64,000 nt of DNA from Prosapia bicincta (Eukaryota > Arthropoda > Insecta > Hemiptera > Cercopidae). A program made the position numbers and the translations under genes. This document shows, piece by piece, positions 28,301-43,300 of this stretch. The first letter of the stretch is position 1. Each line of letters opens with the position of its first letter. The stretch covers positions 135,512,740 through 135,576,739 of the forward strand of contig JBAIZL010000002.1 in assembly GCA_036971475.1 (NCBI GenBank), in the 5' to 3' direction. The notes under the pieces are model-generated. The model worked only from the letters and a program-made list of their open reading frames with translations, was not told the origin of the DNA and made no database searches.

Positions 28301-31300
28301 GTTTATTTTCCAAAGTTGAAGTTTTACATAACTGACAGAAATAACAATTATAGTAATGTAAATAACCGGGTCTTAAAAAAGGCTTACTTTAAGGTTGCTT
28401 GTTTTAATCTTGTTGAATTCACTAATTAATGAAATTAATTAATTAATTCACTATATGAAATTATTGCATAACTAAGTGAGTACTTGTAGAACTTACGTGC
28501 TGACACATTTCGAAACAATCGTTTCATTTACAAAAGTAACTGTCTACTCAAGTAACCAAGGAGGCGGTTAGCTTTGTAAATGAAACGATTGTTTCGAAAG
28601 TGTTAGCACAAAAGTTCCAGAGTATATACTCAGTTATGCAATAATACTTACAGGTTACTTTAAGGTTTGTTATGACAAACTTAAGTTTGTGTGGCAAACT
28701 CTATGAGAAGAATAGGAATTTAATCTGTCTTATTGCAGTCCTGTTGAGAGTTAATGTACCTCTCCAACTCCATACTTCACGTCAAGCTTACTGCGATCAA
28801 AACTTTTCATTTGTTATGGAGTGTTTTTGTAATACAATGTGCACTCCTTTTCAGTCCAGTGTCTTTATAATTTTTTTATAAATTTATAATTTTTAAAAAA
28901 TGTTTAGAACATGTTTTTTATTAAAAGTACTTCCAGCGTAACTCCTTTATGGCTGTCTATTTTTTTTGTCAAATAGCTCTCGAGAAAGACACCATTTTTC
29001 TGGTTTTTGTAGTATTTATTTTTATGTTGTGTAGATTCCATGTAAGTACAGATAGAAATCTTATTTTTGTGTTATTTGTTCCATAATTATCTAGTTTATT
29101 TAAAATTGTTGTTAAATCATTCATTTTTGAATATTTTCATCTATAAAGTCAATAGGTCTTACTTACCACCATCTGTTTTCATAATTTTCCAACTTTTCAA
29201 GGATATAAAATTTTTTTTAAAATCCTGTCACCTTGAAACTCTCACACGAAGAGGTTATCTACATATGTTGTGGATTTCAATTGTCTACACTGATAAACAC
29301 TATACTTTTTAAAATTTTAATCTTATATTTGCTACCATCATTATGTTTTTGATTATAGCTATACATACCTTGTTCAATATTTGCTCTATAACTTTATGCA
29401 GAGTCTATGTATTTGCCTTTATTATTTCCTAAAATATAATATGTATATGATATATATTCTTATAATATGTGTGAAATGAAATTTTAATAAGTATGTTTTC
29501 AGATGCATTGCCCATGAAGTTCCTTATCACTTCATACACATACAGTCTGTGATCATTTGCTAGTTCTTGGCTTTGAACAATTAACCTACTTCACAAAACG
29601 TTTTTACAAACTAACAAAATTAGATAACAAATTAGAAATTGTCGAAAATAATACCAAATAAGTTTAAAGATATTCTAGGATAAATAATTACGAAATGGGT
29701 AAAGAAAATGTACATGTAATCAATGACAGAAGAGACTATTTGAACAACGAGAACAAACTAGAGCCAACTGCCGTAAGAGTGTTTGGTGTAACTGTCTAAA
29801 TATCGCTGCATTTCTTGGAATCTGTGTTAGAAAAAAGAACCATTTTATTCTACATGGAATAAGCTTTCATTTAGTTGCAATTATAAAGAGATCTATTAAT
29901 TTTAAGAAGAACTACAACGATATGAAATTACGAGCTGATATATCGGTTCATGGTCTTAAAAAGGTTAAGTAATAACATGTTGATTTCAATAATTTTAGAT
30001 AATTTTTTTAAAAAACTAATATTTTTTTAGGTCTAGAGGAAAGCAGGTTCTGGATTATGAAAGCATATGCTGTTTGCTAGTTCTTCTCTTTGTAGATGAT
30101 GCTAGACTGAATACTGTTCGTCTTCATCGTGTATTTCGGCACATTTGCTGTCATGCCCCTACTCGAGACTGGGTGATCCACGTAAGTCTTGTACTTTTAT
30201 TAATTTTTAAGCTTAGGGCTCACTCATTTAATGTTGATATGTATAAACAAATAAGAGAATAATGATTTTACTTATTAAATAAATATTTAGTTTTACCACT
30301 CGTCTACAAAACCAGATATTTTGTAGGAGACAAATTTAATAGAATTCATTACATCCATTTCAGTCATATTTTTTTCGTTAAAATCTGTGTGTGCAATAGC
30401 CTGACCTTTTTTTGTTAGTAAACAATGTGTTGAAATTTACAAAAGTAAATTAAATGTTTTTTAACTTATTATAATTTTGAGATCTCTATTTGTTTCTAAT
30501 ACAATTTTTTTGTAAAGGCCCTTCTGTCAATAATGGAGAGGAGCAATGATTGCGGTCCTATTACTAGCGATCTCTCGCCATCTCCCAGCAAACGTATGAC
30601 CACGAGGAGCCAATCTCACAATGCTGAACTCGCTGCTATGTAAGTACGATATTAGACAACTGTGTTGCCAGACATTTTTTTTTAAAATTGTTTTTTTATG
30701 AACATCTTAAGTGTTTGCACAAATAGCTTAAACATCCTCAAGTTTTTAAATTTTGTGTCCTAATGTTATAAATAGGTATAATATCGGTTTCTTGTTTTTT
30801 TTTTCTTATTGAAATTTGTAGACATGGTAAAGCTAGACAAAAATGATGCTGAAACAGTGTATTAGAGTACAAGTAATATTAAATCTTCTAGTTTTAACAG
30901 TTTATTTGATATTTTATTTTATTAAATACATAATATTGCAATTACTTTTTGTTGTTTTCCCATTTTCTGTCCTTGCACTTTGTGAGACTTAAGTTTATTT
31001 TACAGTTCCCTTAGGGCTTTATTATGCCTACAGCATATCCAAAAGTCGTAATTTGTTTAAAAAATTAACCCATTGCATTCTACGGAAGAAATAAGCTTAT
31101 CACGACACATTATAGAGGTCATATAGATGAGATTAGCTATTTGTGAGTCACTTGTTATATTATTTTATAGCATGAAATGAAAAAAACTGTTATGTAATGC
31201 AATATATTTTTTGTTCAAGGTATATTTATGATGATGTTTTTTTAAGTTTCGGACAACTGTGAATTATGCCGTTGAACTTGGCAAATTTTTTAAACGACTT

Positions 31301-34300
31301 GGTTTAAATTGATCTAGCAAAAATGAAACATATGTATTGCTTTATTACGCAGGAAAAACTAGTAAAGCAAGAAAAAACTTATAAATGTTAATTTAAATTG
31401 ATTGCACTAATATTATTGAATTTTTACTTTAATAATAACGATAGATTTAATACAGCATTTTTTTATTCCGATCTTTTTGATTATAGCTATTTTAGCATTT
31501 GGAAAATCTTTGATAACATACTGTAATAACTCTTACCAAAATTTGTCCAATAGTTAAAATAATGTGAAAAACTTTTGTAACATAAAAAGCAATTTTATTA
31601 AACATGGTGTGAATTTAAATAAATGGAAAATATTGAAAAATTATTTCTTTTTTTTAAATCTTTGTTTTACTAGTGTATAATTGATTAATTTGTATAACTA
31701 ATATTAGTTTTATAAAATGGTATATTTTATTATATATAGATATAGAAAATTACTACTAACCCATTACGGGTAAATTACTTGCATATTGAGCTACCCAGTA
31801 GGTACAGATTAAATTCAAATTCAGTAGTCGCAAATTGTGGTTTGCTATTATATTATTTTTTTTAATTAATTGTTATTTGTAATCATTATTACTAAAAACA
31901 ATAATTATGAATTATCCTGTAAAAAAAATAAGTAAATAAGAAATAAAGTGCTACCTACAGTTTAAAGCTTAGCAGTTTATTGTAGGCTCCACATGATATT
32001 CAAGCTACTAATTATTCACTTTACATTTGTAACACACTAAAATCATTTTAATTAATTGTTATTTGTAATCATTATTACTAAAAACAATAATTATGAATTA
32101 TCCTGTAAAAAAAATAAGTAAATAAGAAATAAAGTGCTACCTACAGTTTAAAGCTTAGCAGTTTATTGTAGGCTCCACATGATATTCAAGCTACTAATTA
32201 TTCACTTTACATTTGTAACACACTAAAATCATTTTAATTAATTGTTATTTGTAATCATTATTACTAAAAACAATAATTATGAATTATAATATGATGTAAA
32301 AAAAATAAGTAAATAAGAAATAAAGTGCTACCTACAGTTTAAAGCTTAGCAGTTTATTAGGCTCCACATGATATTCAAGCTACTAATTCTTCATTTTACA
32401 TTTGTAACACACTAAAATCATTTCAAACATATTTTTACAAATAATTTAGGTTTTATTTTAAAGAAACGCCCTTTTTTCTAATGTACTGTTACTTTACATC
32501 GTTTACGGTTGTATCTTCCACGCTTATTATCCTTTGCAACACAACCAAAAAGCACTAAACTATAAAAGCTGTAAAGACTAGAGCAAGATATTGGCGTGAA
32601 TTTCCAGCTGTTAAGTTCATTATGAGAATCCACTATGACGGCGATAAAAATGGCACTTCATTTGTCCTGTGATCCTGAGAATGCATTACGACGGGTGGCA
32701 ATATCTTTCCTTATAGTGACAATTTCGAGAGACAAAAACTTGTTTATTTATGAGAAATGTGTTCCACATGGTTACCTGAAGCATGGAGATGGTAGCACAT
32801 TAACAAGAATAAGCAGACTAAACATACAAAGGGTAGCAGGGATAATGTACGAATGTTTTATATTAATTTTTATTTTCAGGAACCCAAACAGAACTCCTCC
32901 GAGACCATTGACATCTTGGTTAAATATTAGTATGGATGCTGCTTTGGGATGTAGAGCTACTGTTTTCCAAGTGCATAAACCTCCAGGAAGACGTTCAGAG
33001 AGAACAATTAGTATAAATCCACAAGCTGCTCCTTTTGTATACAAGTAATTATAAAGGAGTTATAATTCTTTCTTTAAATATTTAAATGTTCTCAGTTTTT
33101 TGTAGTCACTCTGCAATATACAAGCAATCCTACATTTTAATTAGTTAATATCCATTTTAAATCTTGGCCCTTCAAATTATATATGTAGCACACTATGCTC
33201 TTTATACATAATGAAATAGCTACACTTAAATTTAAAATAAGAAAATGTTTAAACACAAATAAAAGATAGATCTTGCTAAAAAATTATAATGAATATTATT
33301 AATTCATTTTAGTTATTATTTTTCTCAAGTATTGATATTGTTATTAAATGATATCATGAGTAATTTTTGTATATTTGAAACAAAGAGTGGAAAATGAATT
33401 GTAAAGAATGATTTCAAACTCAAAGTTCAGGTAAATTAAAATAATTAATGTATACTATTAATAATTTTTAAAACTGAGAATGATTTAAACTTTTTTAAAT
33501 TGTTAGAATCTATAAGTATTTAAATTCTGTACATTTAACCTGGCCTGTAGTTTTAAAAAATTGCGCAAATAATGTAGTAAATTCATAATTTTAAAATCAT
33601 AACTTCAAAGTTTAAGAGTACCACATATATTTATGTAAAATATTAACTTTTGCTGTAAGGTTTATTTCGATTACGGATTTAGAAGAAACAAAGCTATCTA
33701 TATCATTAGTCGCCCTTCCTTTAAGAGATAATTTTGTTATTTTGAAGTGACAAAACAATGTTGATAACAAATGGCTTAATAAATTTATCAGGCTCTTACA
33801 GAAGCCAAAGCAATTATGTTTCCCTAATAAAATTTTACAGAGCGTTTGATCGTGAGCTAGCTTTCTAGGATTATTAATTTTTAGTTTTTCACCTCTATTC
33901 AACTTTTTTAATAGGAAAGGAAATTTGTTCATGTTTTGAATGTATTTCACTTTTACACCTCAAACCTGCATGTGATTCACTGTACACTTTTGCATGTATT
34001 GCATAAGCATCTGTGATTTAGTCATAAAATGTTTTATTTTAAAGTAATCAGACTCTTACTATAGTTTTTTAAAGGGGCTTACGCTTATAGGTTTTATTTT
34101 CAGTACAATTTTTAACTTCAGCAGAATGGCAGGAACATCAAGGAAAAACTAATTAAAAAATAGAGAAGTCAATGAAAAATACAACCACCCCCAATGTAGG
34201 GAGTTTCACATAAAATTTTCCAGATGTATAAGGTTGTTATGCAAACATGGGTAGGGTTAGATTGCCGTGGAAGATAATGTCAATACATGCAGTTTTCAGT

Positions 34301-37300
34301 TCAGTAATGGGTTTCTTATTAATTTTGCTCTTAGTCGTCATGATCACATACCCACTTCGAGTTTTAGAATATCCCATTCCCACTTCAAATGGGTATAAAA
34401 TTTTAGAGCCGCATCATCGGCATTGAATGAAAACCAGTAGACCGAATCAGTATATCAATGCTACCAAGAAACAGGATAGAGTTTGGGCTTCGGCTCAGCT
34501 AATGTGAGAAACCTTCACAAATGACAGTGTGATACGCTATGGCAGACTTTAGTTGGTTGGCTCCCTATTTCTTCGAAAAAGATAATCAAATGATAACATA
34601 ACTATGCTCTGTATTGTAACAGGTTTGAACATTTTGGGGAAATTATATTTCATGAATTATTGCTTGACCATGACAATGACAATTTCTGGTTCAAACAAAA
34701 TGATGCAATAACCCATACATCTCGATGTTCAATGGAAATTGTAAATCAAATGCTCCTGATCATCTCACTTTTTTCAAGGTGAAAGAGATAGCCCGACTTA
34801 ACCCTGTGCGATACTTTTTTTTTGCGTTACCTGAAGGAACAGTACATGTATTGTCCCAGAACTTCCTGATCATCTCACTTTTTTTCAAGGTGAAAGAGAT
34901 AGTCTGAATTAACCCTGTGCGATTCTTTTTTTTTTGTGTTGCTTGAAGGAACAGTACATGTATTCTCCCAGAAGTATCAGTGAACTAAAGATTTCTCACA
35001 TTGAAGACTATTCCATTAATTATGAATACATTCACTGGAGTATTAGACAACTTCTGTAATTTCCTCTGTTGTGTGAATATTGGAGGTAGATAATTTACAA
35101 GATCATTTTTGAAATTAAGTTGCATTCTATGTACTTTCAAATAATAAAATTATTTTTATTGCATGACACTTCATTTTTAATACATTCCTAATTGATTGTT
35201 TTATTAGTGAAAAAAATCCGATTTGGGAATTGAAAATTATTTCATGGACCTTAGAAACAGAATTTTCATAAAACCATTCTATTTTAGGATATTACAATAA
35301 TTAAATTGCAATACATTTATAATTATATCCTTACATGTATATTTTATTTACATCATCATCACTTGATGTTGCTGCAATAACCTGATATACATTTGGTGTG
35401 TAACTGTTATATTTTAACTTTAATCGTTGATTGTTTTTTTTTCAGGCATGCTCTTGACATTTTGATCTCATTGGCCAAAAACTTTCCTATGTTTTTCATA
35501 CCTTCTAATTTGGTGAACCTGCATGGCACTGTATTTTCTAATCAACCTCCTAATACTGCTAGTACATCCAGAACTGCAGCAAGAATGAACCGCCGTGAGA
35601 ACTTTTGGGATTTATTGATTCGCCTCGATTCGATAAGTTCATCGAAGAAAGGAAAAACTACATCTCGTTCGTCATCTTCACAGCCAAATACTAATCGAAA
35701 TATGGATGCATTTGAGATATCACCTTTCGGTCAATTACTGGGAATGTTAGGAACGCCTGTTGTTCAGCGTAGTCAAGTGCTTACAGACAAGTTATTGAAG
35801 TTATTAGGCATAATAACTGTCAGCTTCTTCTGCAGCAAATACCATCTTGATATGGTAAGACATCTCTTGAGAAATACTAATAAATTAATGTTAAACTACT
35901 TTCATGTTTCACTAGAAGCATTGTTATTTAGGTATTTATTTGATTTCACTAATACTTGTACTTAAATTCAGTTCAAAACACACGTTTGAAGTTGTTTTTG
36001 TATTTCTAGTGTCAGTGTTTCATAAATTTACGAACATAATTTGACAAATAGGTTAACAAAATTTGTAACCTAATATAATGTTGTTACCAAGTTGTAGCTA
36101 ATGTTCGTAATTATAATAATAAATGTGCTTCACGACAAGTACTAGAAAACATAATATGCTAACAGCTTTGTAGGTTAACACAGCATGCTCAGTTTGAGCA
36201 AAAATTTCCTACTATCATACAAACTTCATTTTTATGTCATCAAAAGAATAAAAACTGTTCCAATTGTATACAACAAATAGCAGTTTTTGTTAATATACTG
36301 CTATATTAACTAGTTAATGAAAAAGTTCTATTTATAATTATTCTTGCATACTAATCATCATACATGTATAATAGAGTCGTCAGAGTAAATCATATATTAA
36401 TGCCCATAAAAGTGGATGGGTTAAAAATTGTAATAGCCTATTTTTACACTAGTAGTCCACTATAATATTGGCAATTAGTTTTATTGAAAGAATCTCTATC
36501 TTCACAAATTTTCTTGTATTTTATGATAAGGATATTTGGTTTGTCTATATGGAAAAAAATTTTAAAAAATTTTCAATAACAAAAACATAGTTAATCATAA
36601 GTCTGTTACCTATAAAATTTTGAAGTCGGTGCCGAACTTCATACTTAGACTCATATTTAACATACTGAACATGACAATCTGATTGAAAAATATGCAATTT
36701 TTTATCGGACAAAATCTGATATTGTATGTTTTTTTCCGAGAACTTAGATCAATTATCGACCCTCATATTCTTATAGTATCTAACACATGCAATTTTTGTT
36801 TTGCGAAAAAGACTATAGTTCGCTATGATTAATTATAGGGAATCAAGCGATCAAAGAGTTGATTGTTTCAGAAATGTTTGGATTAGATTTTATGAGTTAT
36901 ATCAAATAGCCTACAAGGGATTATTGCTGCACCGACTTCAAAATTTTGTGGGTAATAAGCTTATGGTTAATTATGTTTTCATTATTTTTTACTTTTTAGT
37001 AAGGTTTTTTTAAAGTCAGTTCTGTGTTTTAAATTTTATTTTTAGAGGTATGACCTTTAATTCTTATATACATAATAATCAAATTTGGTTAAGGGACTGA
37101 CAGACTGATATCTTAGTACCAGTGTTTTCATAATATACACCTAGAGAAAAACACTCAGCTTATCTGATTGAAAAAGGAAGAAGGAATCAAAATCATGAAA
37201 TGTGTTATTGTATATTTTTCTTTGTCATTAATTGTTTTATGGAAACAGATCAGATAGCCACCAAGGTTATTAGTCTGTCAGTCTTATAGCTAATTCAATA

Positions 37301-40300
37301 AATCTCAAGTAGACATTAATTGAGTTCTGACTGAACCGACTTATTTTGTTGTGCAAGTGTTGACCACTGCTAATTGAGCAGAAACTGGAACTTATTAGTT
37401 CTGGATTGTTTAAAAGTAATTATTATTTTATTAGGTAATCTTATTTATAATCACGAAAACTCGTCTTTAGCCTGTGAAATTTATTTAGCTACTTAATACA
37501 AGAAAATTTTAGTAAGCCTATTTTAAAGATTTCATTTTAAGTAAAGCATATAAATAAGTTAATAATTGTAGAGTAAATAAGTATCATTAAAACATACAAA
37601 AATGTTTAACTAATAAAAATATCCCTAGATAAAATATACAAAATGTATTTCATTCAATAATTTAACTAACTTTTTTTAAATCCTTTGTAATATTGATATA
37701 GTTTTTTCTATATTTTGCACTGAATATTTCTAATTTCAATTTTTTAAAAATAATTTATTAATATGATTAGTTTTTAAAATAGAAAAGATTAGTATTATAT
37801 GTATAAAGTTAATTCATTTAATGCAATATTATTTTATAATTAAATTAAAAAATTTTAAATAAGGCTTTCTTGCTGACACAATTTAATTATATATTTTGTA
37901 TTTATGTTTGTAGTTGAATGTTAGCCAAGGAACACTAAATCATTTAGGTGTAGCTGTAGATCTTCTGACATCAAACACCTGTTCAGAAGAAGGCTTGGAA
38001 GATGCAACAGGACTTCTGCTCAATGTCACTGTTAATATTCCTAGCACAAGACAAACGGTAAATACCACAGTTTTTAAATAAACAAGTCATATAGCTCTGT
38101 ATCAAGTTTATATCATTTTTGCCTATCTGAGCAACATTCTAATTTCTCTTATACATTTTTTTATTCACTATACTTATAAACCATTAAAGTTATCTTTAGC
38201 TAGCATTCTAAATGGTTAGAACATTCTATTTATTATAGGTCAAGTAAAAACTATTTGTTCTTGATTGTGTATACCAAAATAATTCACAGAGTTTAGCCCT
38301 ACTTCAAACATCAAGCGTATACACTTTTTTAAATATTAAATATAGGTCAACATTTGTAGCTGATATGGCAGATACATTATGTATATGTAACCCCCTCCTG
38401 AAGTCTTGGACATTTTTATCGGCATGTACGTTGAAATATGACATTTCTTGATTATGTTGTTCTTTTTTTAATTCTTGATTGTCACAACCACTCCTGTATA
38501 TGAAATACACTATTTACTGCTAGTGCAGATTTAGTATGAAGAAATAAATTTTAAGTTTGCTTAAAGTTCTATTTAAAACACTTTAGCTGCCGGCCACAAT
38601 ATCTAAGTAGGAATATACGTATCAACTCGCTCGGGCCAATTGGCCAGACATTGTTTTTGAGTTATTTATATTTTCTTATCTCTGCAACCCTCTCTTAATA
38701 TTTTTTTGTGTGTATAAATAATAAACAACAAAACCACAATTTCATGTTCCGTTTACCGGAAGTGTAAACATATTCTCTGTCTGATAAGTAATGCGTCAGG
38801 TCCGATAAATACTATATAAGATTCATAACAAAGAGAAGTTTTGAAACTTAGTAATTTACTTTTTAAGGAATTTATTTTATAATTTACTTCTTAGTAAGGA
38901 TGAGTTTATCTAAGTGTACCAATGTTTGCACTAACTTCAAGCAAGACCGTTTTTGTAAGAATTATTATACAACTAAATATTTAGTTAGTCAATATTTCTG
39001 AATTATTTTTTAGCTTTTGTGAAATCTTGAAAACTAGTGAACATCAATGTAATACGTCATTAAAAATTATTCATTTTATTGTGAAAGTATATAAAGATGA
39101 ACTTCTTTCAATGAACCGATTTGTTTGATTGGAATAATCAACTCAACATCACTAGAATTTTTAAAAAAATATGTGTCAGGCTGTAAATCCTGACAAAAAG
39201 CTCCTAAAATAACATCATGTTTAAGATACTGTCGGCATTTATCTATCAAACAAAAACATCGTAATTATATCTGTAAGTAGTGTAAAGCTTGTTGTTTAAT
39301 ACTGTGCATTCATTTTTCCAAAAGTAGCAATACCATGTGAGTAGTAGTTATAAACACAAAACATTACTAGACAGCAATGTCGGGCCTAGTAACCCGAATG
39401 TATTCGGTTCAGCCTACTGGGCAGTCGGGCCAACGTGACAGCTGAAGTGTTAAATATAAAGTCCCACATGTAAATAGCATTAATAAAATATAACTATTTT
39501 TTTCAGAGGTTTTTAAAACTTTTGTATAGCATTAAAAGAATCAAAATGTTTTTGAGGTATGATTAATTTGGATACATTCAAACCCCAAATGTGTAAGTGG
39601 ATTAGTTACACAAGTTTTAAAATCATGATAACGATGTATACAGAATGAATCAAAATCCCAGCATGCTCAGGCTATAGTGAAAGTCTAATTAATGGCCTGA
39701 GCTATAAAATCCAAGAACTTATGTCCAACACCTATATACAGATTCCAAACCCTATATACAGGTTCCATAAAGGTTAAACAGCAGGTGGCCGATTATTATA
39801 AATTCAGTCTATATACCAGGTTATACAATGCCAACATCCAGCCATTCTATTATTTGATATTGTCCAGCCTTCAGGAGGAGACAGAGGTTGAAACTTGCAA
39901 ATATTAGATATGAAGTCACACCGGTTTTCCAAAAATTTGACCTACAAAGTTTTCCATATTGTGCATGCTAAAGATTGATATTTTTCAACCTTCAGGAGAC
40001 AGAGGTTGAAACTTGTAAATATTAGATATGAAATCATACTGTTTTTTCCAAAAATTTGACTTACCAAGGTTTTCCATATTGTGCATGCTAAAGATTGATA
40101 TTTTTAAGGTATGTTCAAGACTAAAAACTGTGATTTGCTGTATAACAGTTAAACATTTTTTAAATATAGCTAAACTGTAAAAATTTAGAAACATTAGTGT
40201 ATTTCCAAGTTTGTATTTTATAGGTGCTAGCTATGCTCTTGCAAAGTTCCCGTAACATGGCTTCATTGGTTCGCCAACATATTGAAGATCTTCGCAAAGA

Positions 40301-43300
40301 ACTTAGAGCTCTTAATTCTGCTGAGAGTGAAGATGGAGATGATCAACAAAATGAAAATAGGGGTTTTAATATGAAAGGTGTTCTTCGAAACAGGTAATTT
40401 TTCACAGTTTAGTCTTTCCAGTCATTGCTATTATTGACTAGTTTCACTTAATTTAAAATTATTCCATTTTTTCATTATTTTCAAAATTTTTACAAAAAAA
40501 TGAAATATAAATATTTAACTTTAAACACTTTTTTTATTCACATATCACTTGCACTTTAATGTACTTAGACAAGAATCTTACTTGGTATATAGGCAAAATG
40601 ACTTTCGAGAACTATTAATTACTTGTTTTCATTTTCAAGCCTATTCTGATAATAGCGGCTTCTTGCATTGCCAGGCCTGTGGGATTTCCATTGTCACATG
40701 GCATACCATTACTGTTCTATTTTTGGTTTCGCTGCTCTGTGGGAAGGTTTAGGTTACTTTTGTCTATTAAGTTCAATAATTTAACATTTTTTTTACTTGT
40801 ATTTGTTCGTTTATTATATTATTTTTTTTATCAATTTGTAGTTGTTCCCAGAAATATATACAATGAAAAAACAGATAAATTAAAACAAACTAAGCATAAA
40901 CCACAAACAACAACAACAAAATGTGGAATCGACGAGAAGGTTTTTTGGAGTGGGTAGAATCTTGATGCCATCTTTCAATATTTTGTTCATTCTACCATAG
41001 GCTTTGCTTTCTTAAATTTAGATGTAACTCTCATAGATGGTAATATCTGCACAAAATCCACATCAAACTTACAACACCTCCATTTTAATAGCTGTCATTC
41101 CATAAATATAAAAGGAGCTATCCTATACTATCTGTATCTACGTAATCCAAAAAATTCTCATGTAAAGCACATACACACTCAATCACGGGTCATCCAGAAA
41201 GTATGAAAACAAAAGATATCGATACAAAACTTGTTTTTAAAAACTATAGTGCTTTTATCTATTTTTCGATATTAATCCATTTTTTACTCTGTGTGTGTGT
41301 GTGTGTGTGTTAATATTAGTTGAACTTTTGTTACAGGTTTACCAAAGATTCAGTAGTAGTTACAGTTCCTAAAAAAATTAAAGCTGGCATGGACTTGCAG
41401 TTGTCCTCCATGACCCCTCTCATCTCGAAATCCTCGAGTCAAGCATTTTTATTGAGAATTCTAAAAGTGATTGTTCAGTTGAAATGCACTTTTCAAAAAG
41501 TTACTCCCAAGAGGAGACCTGGTTAGTACAAATATATTAATAACTCTTCTTATTCATTGTTTAATAACTTTTATAAAAATGTTTGTTGTTATATAGTGAT
41601 TATATTTTAAAAATGTAATTATTTTGTAGAATTATTTTAAAACTGTTTTGAAAAAAAAAAAATCCTAAGAATGTTTTATATATTACAAGCTAATAAGGTT
41701 TTGTTTCTAAATGTGCTGACACTGGAGTAAACCAGAAAAATATAATAAATTTAGCAATACTCATAAATCTGTACACTTACAAAACACCGGTAAAATTGGA
41801 ATAAAAGGCAATGTGTTTTACTAATGACAATCTGAATAAATATCCAAGGAAGGTAATTTGAGAGTGGTAATGTTGCGTTTGCTGACAGTGTTTTAATTTG
41901 GACATTAGCGAGTACTGAAACAAAACATCTGAGATAAGTTCAAAGTGATAATAAATGCATCCAAAACATATGTTTTCAAAATATTCTTTAAAGTAAATCA
42001 AGGTCTGTGTATTAATTATTTTCTCTTCAACATGATATTTTGAATACTCATTAAAAAATATAATGATTTTTCAAGAGCTCCAAAGCTAAGCATGTAGAGA
42101 ATTAATTGATACATGTTTTAAATTGTAAAGGCGTAAACAAAGGGAATAGATAGAAGAAACAAATATATTGGTCTCAACATAAATGAAATTTGTGAAAGTA
42201 AACAGGGTTACACCTGACCAGCAGTGTATAAATAGACCTGGAATTATTTATATAGCCTAGTCATTGTATCAGTTTGGTTTAAAACCTCTCATTTATGTAT
42301 CAACTACAGAAAATATATAGCGTTAATTAAATATAAAAGCTCCTTTAAATTCCAGTTGAATTCAATAATTAAAGCCAGAACACATCTCAAGTTTAAGAAC
42401 TGGCTGTTACTTTTGTAAATCATCAAATAATTAAATATTCCAAATAACACATGGCCAACTGAGGTTTTAAAAAAGTCAATAACTCAGTGCCAATCAGCCA
42501 CTTAGAAAAAATTGGCTTATCTTGTACTCTTGAAATCCAGAAAATTTTATAAAATACTGTACTCTTAATTGGTCATGCCTGTAAGAGTATATAAAGATTT
42601 CTGTTTTTCCAGTGTTTTAAAGTCATCTACAGGGACAATACCTACCAAAAGCCAGTAATTCTAAATTGATCATATATTTATTTCTGCTACGTTCATAAGT
42701 ATATTACTATTAATATTGGGTATGCTATTATAATTCGTGTAAATAATAAACTAACAATATCATAGTCAATCTTCTGTTAAGTTTTAGAATTTAAAACAAT
42801 TGTAGAAATGATAGCTCAGTTACTTACCTGAGGTAGACTTGTTCTCTACTTTGGATATACTTCTCTTTCTGATATATCAATATATTTTATTTTATTTTTT
42901 TCATTTAGTAATCAAATTGTTTTGTACTATGTAGAATAATTACTGATTTATTATTATTTTTTTTTTTAAGAATTAGATAATGAGCCCAGTGCCAGTAATA
43001 ATAGACCCGGTGCCAGTAATAACGGACCCAGTTCCTGTTCTACACCGAATACCAGTCCCAGTGCCAGTGCTAGACCCAGTGCCAGTAACAACAGACCCAG
43101 TGTCAGTTCTACACCGAATACCAGTCCCTGTGCTAGACCCAGTGCTACTGTTAATAATGTTACTCCTGAACCTGAACCTCTCAGGGATGAAGATGGTAAC
43201 ATTATCCTTGCACCAGATTCAGGTATTTATTACAGCTTATGTTATTGGGTACTTTTTTTTAATAAACTTAATCATCATACAAATTTAATTTTTTTCCATT

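Noticed and set aside
31068..31760. TTAACCCATTGCATTCTACG and ACTAACCCATTACGGG as ends of a transposon
   Set aside because: The two sequences are in the same orientation and not inverted, and no coding or subterminal similarity links them.
32635..32879. Upstream extension of the exon 13 reading frame
   Set aside because: It is an open stretch of intron before a good acceptor; it has no HUWE1 similarity, and the phase requires the exon to start at 32880.
33612..33950. 112-codon minus-strand open frame
   Set aside because: Low-complexity Lys/Asn/Leu composition typical of AT-rich non-coding DNA, with no family signature.
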